The position numbers and the translations under genes were made by a program. Below, piece after piece: positions 54,835-64,000 of a stretch of 64,000 nt of DNA. Where the stretch lies: the NCBI GenBank assembly GCA_021186555.1, contig JAJKFL010000010.1:19970086-20034085 (forward strand), in the 5' to 3' direction. The notes below the pieces were generated by a model, which was not told the origin of the DNA, did not search any database, and was given only the letters and a program-made list of their open reading frames with translations. Each line of letters starts with the position of its first letter. Positions within the stretch are counted from its first letter, which is position 1. This DNA comes from Reticulitermes speratus. Lineage: Eukaryota; Arthropoda; Insecta; Blattodea; Rhinotermitidae.

Positions 54835-57800
54835 TCAGCTGGTTTGGTAGTTAGTGTTGGTGGAGCCAGATAGTTTAGTTGTGTTTATTAGTGGACTGCC
54901 TAGTGTATTACTTACTATTAGTGGAGTCAGCTATTTATTTGTGTTTATTAGTGGAGTCGGCTGGTTTGTTAGTGTTTATTGGTGGACTGCCTAGTGTATT
55001 ACTTACTATTAGTGGAGTCAGCTATTTATTTGTGTTTATTAGTGGAGTCGGCTGGTTTGTTAGTGTTTATTGGTGGACTGCCTAGTGTATTACTTACTAT
55101 TAGTGGAGTCAGCTATTTATTTGTGTTTATTAGTGGAGTCGGCTGGTTTGTTAGTGTTTATTAGTGGACTACGCTAGTGTATTACTATTAGTGGAGTCAG
55201 CTATTTATTTGTGTTTATTAGTGGAGTCGGCTGGTTTGTTAGTGTTTATTAGTGGACTACGCTAGTGTATTACTATTAGTGGAGTCAGCTATTTATTTGT
55301 GTTTATTAGTGGAGTCGGCTGGTTTGTTAGTGTTTATTAGTGGACTACGCTAGTGTATTACTTACTATTAGTGGAGTCAGCTATTTATTTGTGTTTATTA
55401 GTGGAGTCGGCTGGTTTGTTAGTGTTTATTAGTGGACTACGCTAGTGTATTACTTACTATTAGTGGAGTCAGCTATTTATTTGTGTTTATTAGTGGAGTC
55501 GGCTGGTTTGTTAGTGTTTATTGGTGGACTGCCTAGTGTATTACTTACTATTAGTGGAGTCAGCTATTTATTAGTGTTTATTAGTGGAGTCGGCTGGTTT
55601 GTTAGTGTTTATTAGTGGACTACGCTAGTGTATTACTTACTATTAGTGGAGTCAGCTATTTATTTGTGTTTATTAGTGGAGTCGGCTGGTTTGTTAGTGT
55701 TTATTGGTGGACTGCCTAGTGTATTACTTACTATTAGTGGAGTCAGCTATTTATTTGTGTTTATTAGTGGAGTCGGCTGGTTTGTTAGTGTTTATTAGTG
55801 GACTACGCTAGTGTATTACTATTAGTGGATTCAGCTATTTATTTGTGTTTATTAGTGGAGTCGGCTGGTTTGTTAGTGTTTATTAGTGGACTACGCTAGT
55901 GTATTACTATTAGTGGATTCAGCTATTTATTTGTGTTTATTAGTGGAGTCGGCTGGTTTGTTAGTGTTTATTGGTGGACTGCCTAGTGTATTACTTACTA
56001 TTAGTGGAGTCAGCTATTTATTTGTGTTTATTAGTGGAGTCGGCTGGTTTGTTAGTGTTTATTAGTGGACTACGCTAGTGTATTACTATTAGTGGATTCA
56101 GCTATTTATTTGTGTTTATTAGTGGAGTCGGCTGGTTTGTTAGTGTTTATTAGTGGACTACGCTAGTGTATTACTATTAGTGGATTCAGCTATTTATTTG
56201 TGTTTATTAGTGGAGTCGGCTGGTTTGTTAGTGTTTATTAGTGGACTACGCTAGTGTATTACTTACTATTAGTGGAGTCAGCTATTTATTTGTGTTTATT
56301 AGTGGAGTCGGCTGGTTTGTTAGTGTTTATTGGTGGACTGCCTAGTGTATTACTTACTATTAGTGGAGTCAGCTATTTATTAGTGTTTATTAGTGGAGTC
56401 GGCTGGTTTGTTAGTGTTTATTAGTGGACTACGCTAGTGTATTACTTACTATTAGTGGAGTCAGCTATTTATTTGTGTTTATTAGTGGAGTCGGCTGGTT
56501 TGTTAGTGTTTATTGGTGGACTGCCTAGTGTATTACTTACTATTAGTGGAGTCAGCTATTTATTTGTGTTTATTAGTGGAGTCGGCTGGTTTGTTAGTGT
56601 TTATTAGTGGACTACGCTAGTGTATTACTATTAGTGGAGTCAGCTATTTATTTGTGTTTATTAGTGGAGTCGGCTGGTTTGTTAGTGTTTATTAGTGGAC
56701 TACGCTAGTGTATTACTATTAGTGGAGTCAGCTATTTATTTGTGTTTATTAGTGGAGTCGGCTGGTTTGTTAGTGTTTATTAGTGGACTACGCTAGTGTA
56801 TTACTTACTATTAGTGGAGTCAGCTATTTATTTGTGTTTATTAGTGGAGTCGGCTGGTTTGTTAGTGTTTATTAGTGGACTACGCTAGTGTATTACTTAC
56901 TATTAGTGGAGTCAGCTATTTATTTGTGTTTATTAGTGGAGTCGGCTGGTTTGTTAGTGTTTATTGGTGGACTGCCTAGTGTATTACTTACTATTAGTGG
57001 AGTCAGCTATTTATTTGTGTTTATTAGTGGAGTCGGCTGGTTTGTTAGTGTTTATTAGTGGACTGCCTAGTGTATTACTTACTATTAGTGGAGTCAGCTA
57101 TTTATTTGTGTTTATTAGTGGAGTCGGCTGGTTTGTTAGTGTTTATTAGTGGACTACGCTAGTGTATTACTTACTATTAGTGGAGTCAGCTATTTATTTG
57201 TGTTTATTAGTGGAGTCGGCTGGTTTGTTAGTGTTTATTGGTGGACTGCCTAGTGTATTACTTACTATTAGTGGAGTCAGCTATTTATTTGTGTTTATTA
57301 GTGGAGTCGGCTGGTTTGTTAGTGTTTATTAGTGGACTACGCTAGTGTATTACTTACTATTAGTGGAGTCAGCTATTTATTTGTGTTTATTAGTGGAGTC
57401 GGCTGGTTTGTTAGTGTTTATTGGTGGACTACGCTAGTGTATTACTTACTATTAGTGGAGTCAGCTATTTATTTGTGTTTATTAGTGGAGTCGGCTGGTT
57501 TGTTAGTGTTTATTGGTGGACTGCCTAGTGTATTACTTACTATTAGTGGAGTCAGCTATTTATTTGTGTTTATTAGTGGAGTCGGCTGGTTTGTTAGTGT
57601 TTATTGGTGGACTGCCTAGTGTATTACTTACTATTAGTGGAGTCAGCTATTTATTTGTGTTTATTAGTGGAGTCGGCTGGTTTGTTAGTGTTTATTGGTG
57701 GACTGCCTAGTGTATTACTTACTATTAGTGGAGTCAGCTATTTATTTGTGTTTATTAGTGGAGTCGGCTGGTTTGTTAGTGTTTATTAGTGGACTACGCT

Positions 57801-58205
57801 AGTGTATTACTTACTATTAGTGGAGTCAGCTATTTATTTGTGTTTATTAGTGGAGTCGGCTGGTTTGTTAGTGTTTATTGGTGGACTGCCTAGTGTATTA
57901 CTTACTATTAGTGGAGTCAGCTATTTATTTGTGTTTATTAGTGGAGTCGGCTGGTTTGTTAGTGTTTATTAGTGGACTACGCTAGTGTATTACTATTAGT
58001 GGAGTCAGCTATTTATTAGTGTTTATTAGTGGAGTCGGCTGGTTTATTAGTGTTTATTAGTGGACTTCGCTAGTGTATTACTTACTGTTAGTCGAGTCAG
58101 CTATTTATTTGTGTTTATTAGTGGAGTCGGCAGGTTTATTAGTGTTTATTGGTAGAGTACGCTAGTGTATTACTTACTCTTAGTGGAGTCAGCTATTTAT
58201 TAGTG
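54835..58205. repeat. 91-bp satellite array, about 37 copies with two alternating subtypes
   Basis: The unit runs GTTTATTGGTGGACTGCCTA, GTGTATTACTTACTATTAGT, GGAGTCAGCTATTTATTTGT, GTTTATTAGTGGAGTCGGCT, GGTTTGTTAGT. Subtype changes: GGACTGCC versus GGACTACGC, and TATTACTTACTATT versus a 4-bp-shorter TATTACTATT. Within a unit, TTAGTGGA recurs, so the 91-mer itself grew from shorter repeats. The first and last copies are degenerate. Frames of 60-95 codons are hydrophobic but have no meaning. Confidence 0.96.
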
Positions 58206-58469
58206 TTATATAATTATAATAATTTATAATCATATATAATTTATATAATTTATAATCGATTTGATATATTTCCTGCAATTTGCAGTATTTCACAACCGTC
58301 ATTAGAGGGCAGTAATGTATAGTTTTGGACGGCTTGAAATGCATAATGTTACATGTTTTTTGATACTTGCAGAAACTTTAAGAGATATACAGTCGAACTC
58401 GGTTATAACGTCATGAAAGGGACTCAGTATATTGTTTCGTTGTAAACGAGTGTTGTTATAACCGAGTAG

Positions 58470-59154
58470 TACAGGCATACCCCGGCTTACGACACCTCGC
58501 ACTTACGACGCTTTTCAATTGCCACCATACCCCGAACTTGAGGCGCTTGCTTCGCAGTTACGACACCTTAGCGACACGACACTACCGCTCCCGAACTGAA
58601 ACTCCAGCTCGACCCTCAACACCCACTGAAAGTCCCGCCTGACCATCAACTTCTACCCAAAGCCCTGCTTCTGTTGGTGCACCAGCACGAAAGCGTGTGA
58701 CCCGTGATGACTCTAGTACTTATGAAGAGTGCATGCATCGATACACGTGGTGGCGCAGTTGGTTGAGGCACTGCGATACAAACCGGAACGTCGCGGGTTC
58801 GATTCCCGATGGTGTCACTGGAATTCTTCACTGACATAATCGTTTCAGTCGCACTATGGCCCTGGGGTTGACTCAGCCTCTAACAGAAATGAGTACCGGG
58901 AATCTTTCCTGGGGGTAAAGGCGGCCGGTGCGTAGGGCTGACAACCTTACCACCTTCATGTGCCGATTGTCTAAAAACCTGGGAGCCTCGACCTCCTGGA
59001 GCCCTAAGGGCCTGTCAAGGCCTGTATGGGATTGCTTTACCTTTTTCACATGCATCGATAAGTGAACAAAATGCATTGCTTCGAGTTGCGACTATTTTCA
59101 AGTTACAACAGTGGTCTGGAACCTAACCTGTCGTAAGTGCGGGGTATGCCTGTA
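58470..59154. mobile_element. Pogo-type MITE (inner)
   Basis: TACAGGCATACCCCGGCTTA at 58470 is inverted as AAGTGCGGGGTATGCCTGTA ending at 59154. CAGGCATACCCCG is a Tigger/pogo-like terminus, with TA at both ends. Subterminal TTACGACACC words are mirrored near the right end. Hosts the SINE at 58744-59048. Confidence 0.84.
58744..59048 (+). mobile_element. SINE-C with perfect 12-bp target-site duplication
   Basis: CATGCATCGATA flanks it at 58732-58743 and 59049-59060. Head CGTGGTGGCGCAGTTGGTTG, B box GCGGGTTCGATTCCCGATG, body as in 44616 but with a 15-bp TTCTTCACTGACATA insertion after CTGGAA. The youngest layer of a three-level nest. Confidence 0.93.
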
Positions 59155-59244
59155 TAGTGTAATGATTAACAGTGAGGAATTAATTGGTACCTCTGAATAT
59201 CTGACGCTAGAGACGAGGTGTCGTTATAACCGGGTTCGACTGTA

Positions 59245-59780
59245 TGTTATGACCTCTGGGTTATGAAACCTGAAAATGGAGTCAGTATGACCCACCGAAA
59301 CGTGGTGCTTACATACCAAGCTATACGATGTTTTAACCCAGACGATATACGTATAAGTTTTGACACGCCCTGCAGTTTTGAGTTCTTCGTATGTTTGAGG
59401 GAATTTGGAGATGTTGCTGTACTCGTACATACGACATTTTGAAGCAGATTGAGTAAAACGTGTGAAAGCTGTGTGGTATAATGATTTTCCTTGATGACAC
59501 TGACCAGACATAAATAAAATATAAAATAATTAACCATGGGCCTTATATGACTGCCTTTTTTTTTGTGAGGGCTGAACATAGAATACTTTTGAGTACAATA
59601 CAGTACAATACAATACAATACAATACAATACATGCAAAATACGTGACAAGAGTTACACATATACTGTATACGTTTTAATAAGGATTTTAAAGACGACATT
59701 GCGTAGGTGGAAGGTTTTGTGTCGTCAGTATGTAGGCGTAGATGGCTGAGGGAAACGAAGTGCCTAGGGAGGAGGTATGA
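59245..59780. other. Non-genic stretch with (TACAA)n
   Basis: (TACAA)n at about 59597-59631. Frames of 95 and 150 codons on the minus strand (59224-59699) have no recognisable domain. Confidence 0.5.
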
Positions 59781-60054
59781 AGCTAAAGCAATCCCATTAC
59801 AGGCCTCGACAGGCCCTTAGGGCTCCAGAAGGTTGAGGCTCCCAGATTTATAGACAATCGGCACATGAAGGTGGTAAGGTTGTCAGCCCTACGCACCGGC
59901 CGTCTTGACGCTCCCCAGGAGATATTCCTGGTACTCATTTTTGTTAGAGACTAGGTCGACCCCTTGGCCATAATGCGGCCGGAAGGATTATGTCAATGAA
60001 AAATTCCAACCCGCGATCTTCCGGCTTGTAGCGCAGTGCCTCAACCAACCGAGC
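59781..60054 (-). mobile_element. SINE-C
   Basis: Minus strand: TGCTCGGTTGGTTGAGGCAC head, B box region AAGATCGCGGGTTGGAATTT with the TCGATTC part deleted, then GGCCAAGGGGTCGACCTAG, AATGAGTACCAGGAATATC, CCTTCATGTGCCGATTGTCT and CAGGCCTGTAATGGGATTGC. Confidence 0.84.
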
Positions 60055-60304
60055 ACAAGGAGGAAGTACGCTGTTACATTCTAATGCCTATATCGGTTTA
60101 TGTAAACTATTTGTATATATGTTTTATATTCTGAGTTCATATGGCATATTTATGTATAATCACTACTTGACATGTATGTATTATGTTTCTTAATTATTAA
60201 TTATATAATTTTATGCATCTATATATCAATGTGAACGGCGTAAATATTTCTACTGTAAAACCAACTATTGTGTATTTGAATGCAATAAGTACTTGAAGTT
60301 CCTT
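60055..60304. other. Non-genic AT-rich stretch
   Basis: No gene or repeat recognised. Confidence 0.5.
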
Positions 60305-60356
60305 GATAATACCCCCTGAGAATGGCAGTTTATTTGTCGAAACATATGTAGGGGTT
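60305..60356 (+). other. Hammerhead-like motif, G8 mutated
   Basis: ACCCC stem I, CTGAGAA (60316-60322) in place of CTGANGA, stem II GGCA/TGTC, GAAAC (60339-60343), ATAT, GTA (60348-60350), GGGGT completing a 5-bp stem I. The overall fold is good, but the catalytic G8 position is A, so self-cleavage is unlikely. It lies about 40 bp before the 30-bp array. Confidence 0.5.
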
Positions 60357-60393
60357 GTAAGTACATCTTATGTAATTGTGTTCGGTGGTATTT

Positions 60394-61056
60394 ATACAGA
60401 CAACTGTGGTGATTGTGTGAACATGGCAAGCGACTGTGGCGATTGTGTGAACATGGCAAGCGACTGTGGCGATTGTGTGAACATGGCAAGCGACTGTGGC
60501 GATTGTGTGAACATGGCAAGCGACTGTGGCGATTGTGTGAACATGGGAAGCGACTGTGACGATTGTGTGAACATGGGAAGCGACTGTGACGATTGTGTGA
60601 ACATGGCAAGCGACTGTGGTGATTGTGTGAACATGGCAAGCGACTGTGGCGATTGTGTGAACATGGCAAGCGACTGTGGCGATTGTGTGAACATGGCAAG
60701 CGACTGTGGCGATTGTGTGAACATGGCAAGCGACTGTGACGATCGTGTGAACATGGCAAGCGACTGTGACGATTGTGTGAACATGGGAAGCGACTGTGAC
60801 GATTGTGTGAACATGGCAAGCGACTGTGGCGATTGTGTGAACATGGCAAACGACTGTGGCGATTGTGTGAACATGGCAAGCGACTGTGGCGATTGTGTGA
60901 ACATGGCAAGCGACTGTGGTGTTTGTGTGAACACGGCAAGCGACTGTGGTGATTGTGTGAACATGGCAAGCGACTGTGGTGATTGTGTGAACGTGGCAAG
61001 CGACTGTGGCGATTGTGTGAACGTGGCAAGCGACTGTGGCGATTGTGTGAACATGG
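60394..61056. repeat. 30-bp satellite array, 22 copies, no indels
   Basis: Unit GTGAACATGGCAAGCGACTG plus TGGCGATTGT, in perfect 30-bp register throughout. Variants: GGGAAGC, TGACGATTG, TGGTGATTG and single changes. Open frames of 222-273 codons exist in three registers on both strands, which argues against any being a real protein. Confidence 0.96.
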
Positions 61057-61091
61057 CCACTGTATATAGTGATACAAGGAATACACTAGGC

Positions 61092-61252
61092 TAGGGGTTC
61101 ACAAATCCCGGCCGCCAGGTCGCCGGGGCGACTAAATTTTGCACGGTGTCGCCTAATATATGTGGCTCAGTATGGAACTTCCTTCATATCAGCCACCTGG
61201 CGCGTAGAATTGTGAGATTGCTTCTAGGTTTTTGGAAAGTTCGTGCACCCTT
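61092..61252 (+). mobile_element. Solitary MITE-like copy related to the 258-bp array
   Basis: AGGGGTTCACAAATCCCGGC, GGGCGACTAAATTTTGCACG, TGTCGCCTAATATATGTGGC, TTGCTTCTAGGTTTTTGGAA and the right end TTCGTGCACCCT. With TTCACAAAT / TTCGTGCACCC it shows both loose inverted ends. Confidence 0.77.
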
Positions 61253-61781
61253 TCAGTAGGGTATGCCGGGTGCTTGTGAATGGAACAGGTTGAGGGTTGA
61301 TGGTGGAGGGGGTTGAACAATGGAATTTCTTCTCCGCGACGTCCGTAGAATGGGATCAGTATTGGTGTTATGTGCGCTTTATTGATAGTGGATGTCGTTA
61401 TCAAGATGGGGGCCACCAGATTCCAGAGCGGCCCTGTAAGGGGCACGTGTTTGAGGTTATGTGTTTAATTGGCAGGCTTCATTAACCAAGAATTTCGCCA
61501 ATCTAGCAGCTGGCACCCGATAATCGACCTTTAACTTCAATATATTAGTGGAGCCATGACATATGAATTGTTGAAGCATAAATGTATCAGGTGAACCCTA
61601 ATGGTATAGACGGACAGCCGTAGTGATGACGTTTATACTGTGATGTGGCGGGAGTATTTATATGAACAGTCAGCGTGCCGTGGGACGCTTCGGTTAGTAT
61701 CTGGAATTTTCATACACAGATGCTGAAATTGTGTGACATGGAATGGCGAATTTTGTTGTAATAGCCGAACGAAAGGGGAAC
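61253..61781. other. Non-genic stretch
   Basis: No recognised gene or repeat. Confidence 0.5.
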
Positions 61782-63352
61782 TAACCTAACCTAACATAAC
61801 CTTACCTAACCTGACTTAACCTAAACTAACAGCCTAGCCTAACCCAACCTAACCTAGCCTAACCTGAACTAACCTAGCCTAACCTGACCTAACCTAAACT
61901 AACCTAGCCTAACCTGAACTAGCCTAGCTTAACCTAACCTGACTTAACCTAAACTAACCTAGCCTAACCTGACCTAACCGAAACTAACCTAGCCTAACCT
62001 GACCTAACCTAAACTAACCTAGCCTAATCTGACCTAACCTAACCTGAACTAACCTAGCCTAACCTGACCTAACCTAGCCTAACCTGAATTAACCTAACCT
62101 GACCTAACCTAACCTGACCTAACCTAAACTAACCTAGCCTAACCTGAATTAACCTAACCTAACTTAACCTAAACTAACAGTCTAACCTAACCTACCCGAC
62201 CTAACCTGGCCTAACCTGAACTATCCTAGCGTAACCTGACCTAACCTAAATAACCTAGCCTAACCTGAACTAACCTAGCCTAACCTGGCTTAACCTAAAT
62301 TAACCTAGCCTAACCTGACCTAACCTAACCTAACCTAGCGTAACCTGACCTAACCTAACCTGACCTAACCTAAACTAACCTAGCCTGAATTAACCTAGCC
62401 TAACCTGACCTAACCTTACCTAACCTAGCCTAACCTGACCTAACCTAAACTAACCTAGCCTAACCTGACCTAACCTAAACTAACCTAGCTTAACATGACC
62501 TAACCGAAACTAACCTAGCCTAACCTGAACTAACCTAAACTAACCTAGCCTAACCTGACCTAACCTAAACTAACCTAGCCTAATCTGACCTAACCTAACC
62601 TGATCTACACTAGCCTAACCTGACCTAACCTAGCCTAACCTGACCTAACCTAACCTGACCTAACCTAACCTGACCTAACCTAAACTAACCTAGCCTAACC
62701 TGAATTAACCTAACCTAACTTAACCTAAACTAACAGTCTAACCTACCTACCTACGACCTAACCTAACCTGCCTAACCTGAACTAACCTAGCTAACCTGAC
62801 CTAACCTAAATAACCTAGCCTAACCTGAACTAACCTAACCTAACCTGGCCTAACCTAAATAACCTAGCCTAACCTGACCTAACCTAAACTAACCTAGCTA
62901 ACCTGAACTAACCTACCTACCTGACCTAACCTAAACTAACCTAGCCTAACTGAACCTACCCTAACCTGACCTAACCTAAACTAACCTAGCCTAACCTGAC
63001 CTAACCTAAACTAACTAGCCTAACCTGACCTAAACCTAGCCTAACCTGAATAACCTAGCCTAACCTGACCTAACCTAAACTAACCTAGCCTAACCTGACC
63101 TAACCTAAACTAGCCTACCTAACCTAACCTAACCTTAACACCTAACCTACCTAACCTGACCTAACCTAAACTAACCAAACCTAACCTGACCTAACCTAAA
63201 CTAACCTAGCTTAACATGACCTAACCTAACTAGCCTACCTAACCTAAACCTAAATAGCCTAGCCTAACCTAACCTAACCTAACCTAACCTAACCTACCTA
63301 ACCTAGCCTAACCTGACCTAACCTAAACTAACCTAGCCTAACCTAACCTTCA
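61782..63352. repeat. Degenerate telomere-like (CCTAA)n array with 30-bp higher-order structure
   Basis: About 1.57 kb of CTAAC pentamers, the complement of the insect telomere repeat TTAGG. It is not random decay: a 30-bp hexad recurs in which the second, fourth and sixth pentamers are CTGAC, CTAAA and CTAGC and the others CTAAC. The 3' part has more 1-bp losses. The array lies inside flanking unique DNA on both sides, so in this window it is interstitial. Confidence 0.93.
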
Positions 63353-64000
63353 CTCAAAACAAGTGTCACAAAATTTGGGAGTGTATAACTGTACCACACC
63401 TTCAGGTCTGTTAACATTTCAATGTACATACTTTCCAAGACTTACCAGTAGTTACGTTCGGAACGTACCGCGCAAGTCGGCCTTCGTTATACATATGGTC
63501 AGCTATATACAAGCTCCAACACACTGTAACCTGGTCGGCCGCAGCATGACGGCCCGCTGCTTGTGTTATCGCCCAGCAGTATTCTTCCGCCATCTTCGTC
63601 TCATTGAGCTTTTATTCCCGAAAGGAGAAATTCGCCACGCGTTTCAGAAAGGATATTATTTCATTTTTTTTTTTTTTACTCTTTTCAAAAATTGCGTAAC
63701 GTGAAGTTGCTTTACGCTTGGCAGGGAGCTTGCTGTTACTAGCGGAAGTTTGCAAGTAGATACAAGACCTGCGCAAGAGGTATGGTAAAATGTCACCGCG
63801 TGCTGAATGTGGCCTGCAGAAATTACCCTTTTGAAGTTCGTTATTACTTTAAAAATGTATGAATTCGAAGACTTGATTAGGCATGGTAGGTTGACAGCGC
63901 TGCCCCTCCCCTGCGCTGTCCCTTCTGCAGCCACTCGAGCCCAGCCCGTCCTCGCCCGCTAGTCGCTAGTTGGCGGGCGAGCCGGTAGGGGCGTCTGCGT
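63353..64000. other. Non-genic stretch, GC-rich right edge
   Basis: Becomes GC- and CpG-rich at 63890-64000. CTCGCCCGC (63951-63959) and GCGGGCGAG (63973-63981) form a 9-bp stem with a 13-nt loop. No supported coding region. It could be the start of a CpG-rich promoter or another repeat beyond the window. Confidence 0.4.

Larger units (their letters stand above)
58388..59244. mobile_element. Pogo-type MITE (outer)
   Basis: TACAGTCGAACTCGGTTATAACG-like start (TACAGTCGAACTCGG at 58388) and inverted end CGGGTTCGACTGTA at 59244. TA at both tips, with subterminal GTTATAACCGAG repeats. CAGTCGAACTCGG ends are pogo/Tc1 type. It contains the second MITE at 58470-59154. Confidence 0.82.

Noticed and set aside
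54879-57789. Hydrophobic repeated frames as a membrane protein
   Set aside because: They are short translations of the 91-bp satellite and end wherever the 4-bp subtype difference shifts the frame.
60265-61094. Frames of 222, 263 and 273 codons over the 30-bp array, including a Cys/Asp-rich plus-strand frame
   Set aside because: Open in three registers on two strands, as any indel-free 30-bp repeat without stops would be. No signal peptide, domain or unique flanking exon.
61782-63352. A true chromosome end
   Set aside because: The pentamers are degenerate and more than 600 bp of non-telomeric DNA follows, so it is interstitial within this window. A nearby end cannot be excluded.
63890-64000. 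CpG-island promoter at the right edge
   Set aside because: GC-rich for only about 100 bp, with no core promoter motif or downstream gene visible; noted as a possibility only.

Overview
The window looks like repeat-rich intergenic DNA from an arthropod nuclear genome, most likely an insect. The evidence is a 1.57 kb degenerate array of the TTAGG-type insect telomere pentamer, several tRNA-derived SINE families, 3' ends of non-LTR retrotransposons whose C-terminal peptides resemble those common in cockroach and other insect genomes, and mariner-, pogo- and hAT-type DNA transposon remnants. A cockroach or termite source is my best guess, from family recognition only. I found no intact host gene, no rRNA, no convincing functional tRNA, no CRISPR array and no bacterial-style operon. 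Almost every long reading frame is an artefact of tandem repeats whose period is divisible by three, or a decayed transposon fragment.

About 24 kb (over a third) of the window is tandem repeat, in at least a dozen unrelated families: 82 bp (584-1333), about 258 bp (1726-2691), 42 bp (9004-10811), 26 bp (16138-16885), 51 bp (21351-21911), 84-87 bp (24049-27440), 41 bp (31832-32708), 35 bp (36250-37330), 25 bp (48648-50416), 39 bp (53199-53792), 91 bp (54835-58205), 30 bp (60394-61056) and the telomere-like array (61782-63352). A 114-bp family recurs at six separate loci in both orientations. Between the arrays lie SINEs of five types (called SINE-A to SINE-E here), three LINE 3'-end families, hAT-type and pogo-type MITEs, two internally deleted mariner-like elements with decayed transposase, and foldback elements.

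Three points tie the window together. (1) Several satellites appear to be born from the 3' ends of retroelements: the 82-bp unit contains a SINE-C tail, the 39-bp unit is the last 39 nt of a LINE, and the 84-bp unit continues the reading frame of an adjacent LINE C-terminus. The 258-bp unit similarly contains a MITE. (2) The 114-bp family is organised so that spacing between successive unit heads is always 205 + 114n bp (204-205, 319, 433 and 661 seen). (3) Several foldback elements carry hammerhead-ribozyme-like cores, the best at 40319-40371, which suggests Penelope-like retroelement debris.

Nested insertions with clear target-site duplications give a relative history. Examples are a LINE and a SINE inside an old 130-bp array at 22-23.5 kb, a SINE inside one pogo-like MITE inside another at 58.4-59.2 kb, and a mariner-like element inside a pogo-like one at 41.8-42.8 kb. 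All coordinates and copy counts were read by eye; ends of degenerate copies may be off by several bases.
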